Part shown: piece by piece, positions 6,901 to 7,446 of the stretch | Numbering within the stretch: position 1 is the stretch's first letter | Layout of the letters: the number at the start of each line of letters is the position of its first letter | Position numbers and translations under genes: made by a program | Notes under the pieces: model-generated | Seen by the model: only the letters and a program-made list of their open reading frames with translations | What the model was told of the DNA's origin: nothing | The model's database searches: none | Assembly: GCA_007122185.1 (NCBI GenBank) | Contig: SKUI01000018.1 | Location: 1 to 7,446 of the forward strand | Direction of reading: 5' to 3' | Length of the DNA stretch: 7,446 nt | From: Rhodothermia bacterium | Lineage (GTDB): Bacteria; Bacteroidota; Rhodothermia; Balneolales; Natronogracilivirgulaceae

Positions 6901-7446
6901 CGGTCAGATTCTGGCTTCCTGGCAGGGATTCATGATCCACAACAGTACCTCCCATGAACTGGTCATGCCCGCATCCGCGCGCACCGATGGCGGCGTTTTT
7001 TACAAACCGCATGGTGATATGCAGCACAAAGTGGTACATGGCCATTACCGTTCGCAGCACGGGATCTCAACGGGCACTGCAGCCGGGCGCCTCTCAGCCG
7101 CGAAAAGTTCATCGAGTCACCATGCAGCCAGGCAATATTCCTCCGTGAACCGATCAACCGGGAGTGGACCGGTGCGTCAAAATCAGCTTGTGCTGACGCT
7201 GGAGGGAGTGGACGAGGAGACCGGGCTGGCTTTGCGCGACCAGGCATCGCTTTTGTTTGATCAGCGGGCAACGGATGGATGGGATCCGCTTGATGCGCTT
7301 CAGCTTTTGCCCCTGTCCGAAACATGGGCCGTGCTTGCTTTCCATGGCGAGCTTAACGGCAGTGAAATCAATAAAATACAAGAGTCCAGACCGGTTGATT
7401 TGCAAGGCAGAATATCAGTTCCGCTTGTATTGGATGCCCGCGGGGC
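3902..7446 (+). CDS. GHL10 (DUF187) glycoside-hydrolase-like secreted protein, 3' end outside window
   Basis: The frame is open for 1181 codons to the right edge with no stop. The ATG at 3902 gives a signal peptide (MLSSAVLFLSLLLLSAAPAHA, cut before SQNKDG), although its first residues lack the usual lysine or arginine. Residues 41 to about 345 are a GHL10 TIM barrel: FRSAWVTTAWSLDWP (41-55), FQVSARGDAYYQS (84-96), HAWFN (133-137), HFDRIRY (200-206) and PQIYWD (300-305). Known relatives include E. coli DigH (YddW), which cuts glycan strands of peptidoglycan stripped of peptides, and Bacillus YngK. Residues 395 to about 485 look like fibronectin III (LTWNPP, DRFVIYRV). A DUF4623-like propeller follows, with WFGNNTERAMAY at 510-521, and then the GWRMLS module from 825. 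Between about 1040 and 1092 lies an S/H/R-rich insert absent from the previous gene. By comparison with that gene, roughly 180 residues including a type IX tail should follow beyond the window. Exact substrate unknown. Confidence 0.93.
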   Translation, partial: MLSSAVLFLSLLLLSAAPAHASQNKDGALLDDPGNHPKFEFRSAWVTTAWSLDWPTGSTPAAQQQSMRDILDQLEAQHMNAIVFQVSARGDAYYQSDRLPWAYNLSGTPGEDPGWDPLQFVIDEARRRGMEVHAWFNVFAVAYGSGNDSPASADIPNIRFTQPDWMEADGWMNPGIPGARQWQVDNVMELVSNYDIDAVHFDRIRYNTGGYGRDPDLMAQYNPDGIIGLDNWRRHNVSEFVRLVHEGIQQINPDIKIGAAPTGHYNAESTDGWAAQLGYSSVFQDSRYWAQQGWADYLAPQIYWDIGTVEPPRFAYIVQDWVTNRQNDRHLYIGHAPYKQEVLAELSDQIAITRTAGAEGQVFFRNQNIVGYDFSSVYPFRAVVPPMPWRNMQAPGAVQNLAAVPSGDEVLLTWNPPAPEGEDGPVDRFVIYRVQETGVTDPASVLEDPSNIIALTGETFFMDEGQGTWFVTALSRNNVEGPAGSVEIGGDPDPDAEWERSVASGTLPAWFGNNTERAMAYVDDGYLLVVSAPAFSADVHVRLLDAATGADAGSMDLSGLTGSGVFHISDVLVSDDQRTFLTNYGRTTAHGFRVTMFDDVGDSDPQVVLLDTETLGQDAWQLARSASITGSYTDGTATILAVSDAGNLMARYTQTAPGQPFDPVPETFELEHNVGTSPVVSAARPGRVPFYQTGGGQPVRKYDAFGRFIGAIPTSVVGTGTTRVDVLGASTSGDDLLAVFDFTTSSARLVHVPGGDPTVAQVVASTPSLGGASNTNGTGAIHFEPQDGGFHAYVLTTNNGIGRASIAYPVDFMDQPARHLAGTSGWRMLSVPAGGFSVGDLAIQNQLQGIAGLAAFYEEHVPGGAPQDIESVASNIYTGYEDGWQPAVSLDDPLLPGRGFLWYLYDNDEAVSRKLPFHVSAAGPAVTTDVAVPLHTEGDGFQLLGNPFHGGLDLSGLPGWTGADGLASWVVQVWQNDESGEISDGGHSGRWVLLGPGGVDGQILASWQGFMIHNSTSHELVMPASARTDGGVFYKPHGDMQHKVVHGHYRSQHGISTGTAAGRLSAAKSSSSHHAARQYSSVNRSTGSGPVRQNQLVLTLEGVDEETGLALRDQASLLFDQRATDGWDPLDALQLLPLSETWAVLAFHGELNGSEINKIQESRPVDLQGRISVPLVLDARG

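Noticed and set aside
6218..7060. Long open frame of 280 codons on the minus strand
   Set aside because: It covers the end of the propeller and the GWRMLS module, which match the previous gene on the + strand. It is explained as a mirror frame of GC-rich coding DNA.
7016..7177. Frameshift as an explanation of the low-complexity insert
   Set aside because: The main frame stays open and matches the paralogue on both sides in the same frame. The other + strand frames here do not give the missing paralogue sequence.

Overview
The window looks like part of a genome from the Bacteroidota/Rhodothermota-Balneolota side of the tree. The clearest sign is a C-terminal secretion tail of the type IX (Por) system: motif LDQNYPNPFNPST, then GVYIYRLEA and a basic-hydrophobic end. 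That exact style is common in Balneolota, Rhodothermota and Ignavibacteria. The start codons also have weak or absent Shine-Dalgarno sequences, with one exception. Coding DNA is GC-rich and the leader before the first complete gene is strikingly AT-rich. The phylum call rests on protein style and is not certain.

Layout, all on the + strand. (1) Positions 2-121: last 39 codons of a secreted protein with a type IX tail. (2) Positions 122-534: 413-base AT-rich intergenic region with a possible terminator and a possible Bacteroidota-type promoter. (3) Positions 535-3543: a 1002-residue secreted protein with a signal peptide, a DUF4623-like beta-propeller, a jelly-roll-like 'FEDFSG' domain, a long 'GWRMLS' module and a type IX tail. 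(4) Positions 3600-3809: a 69-residue protein with signal peptide, proline-rich stretch, GG, membrane helix and basic tail, resembling the small PID-CTERM proteins of Bacteroidota. (5) Positions 3851-3886: a strong intrinsic terminator. (6) From 3902 off the right edge: a very large secreted protein that starts with a GHL10 (DUF187) glycoside-hydrolase-like domain, then a fibronectin III-like domain, the same propeller and the same GWRMLS module as gene 3. No stop codon is reached by 7446.

The three large genes look like one family of exported surface proteins. Two share a propeller plus GWRMLS chassis, and in one of them a GHL10 domain is attached at the front. The small protein probably sits in the transcript of the 1002-residue gene, because no terminator separates them and a strong one follows it. 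A reasonable inference is a cell-surface or secreted set acting on peptidoglycan or polysaccharide, with the propellers as binding or display modules. The sequence does not show the substrate. No RNA genes, CRISPR arrays, insertion sequences or phage genes were seen.
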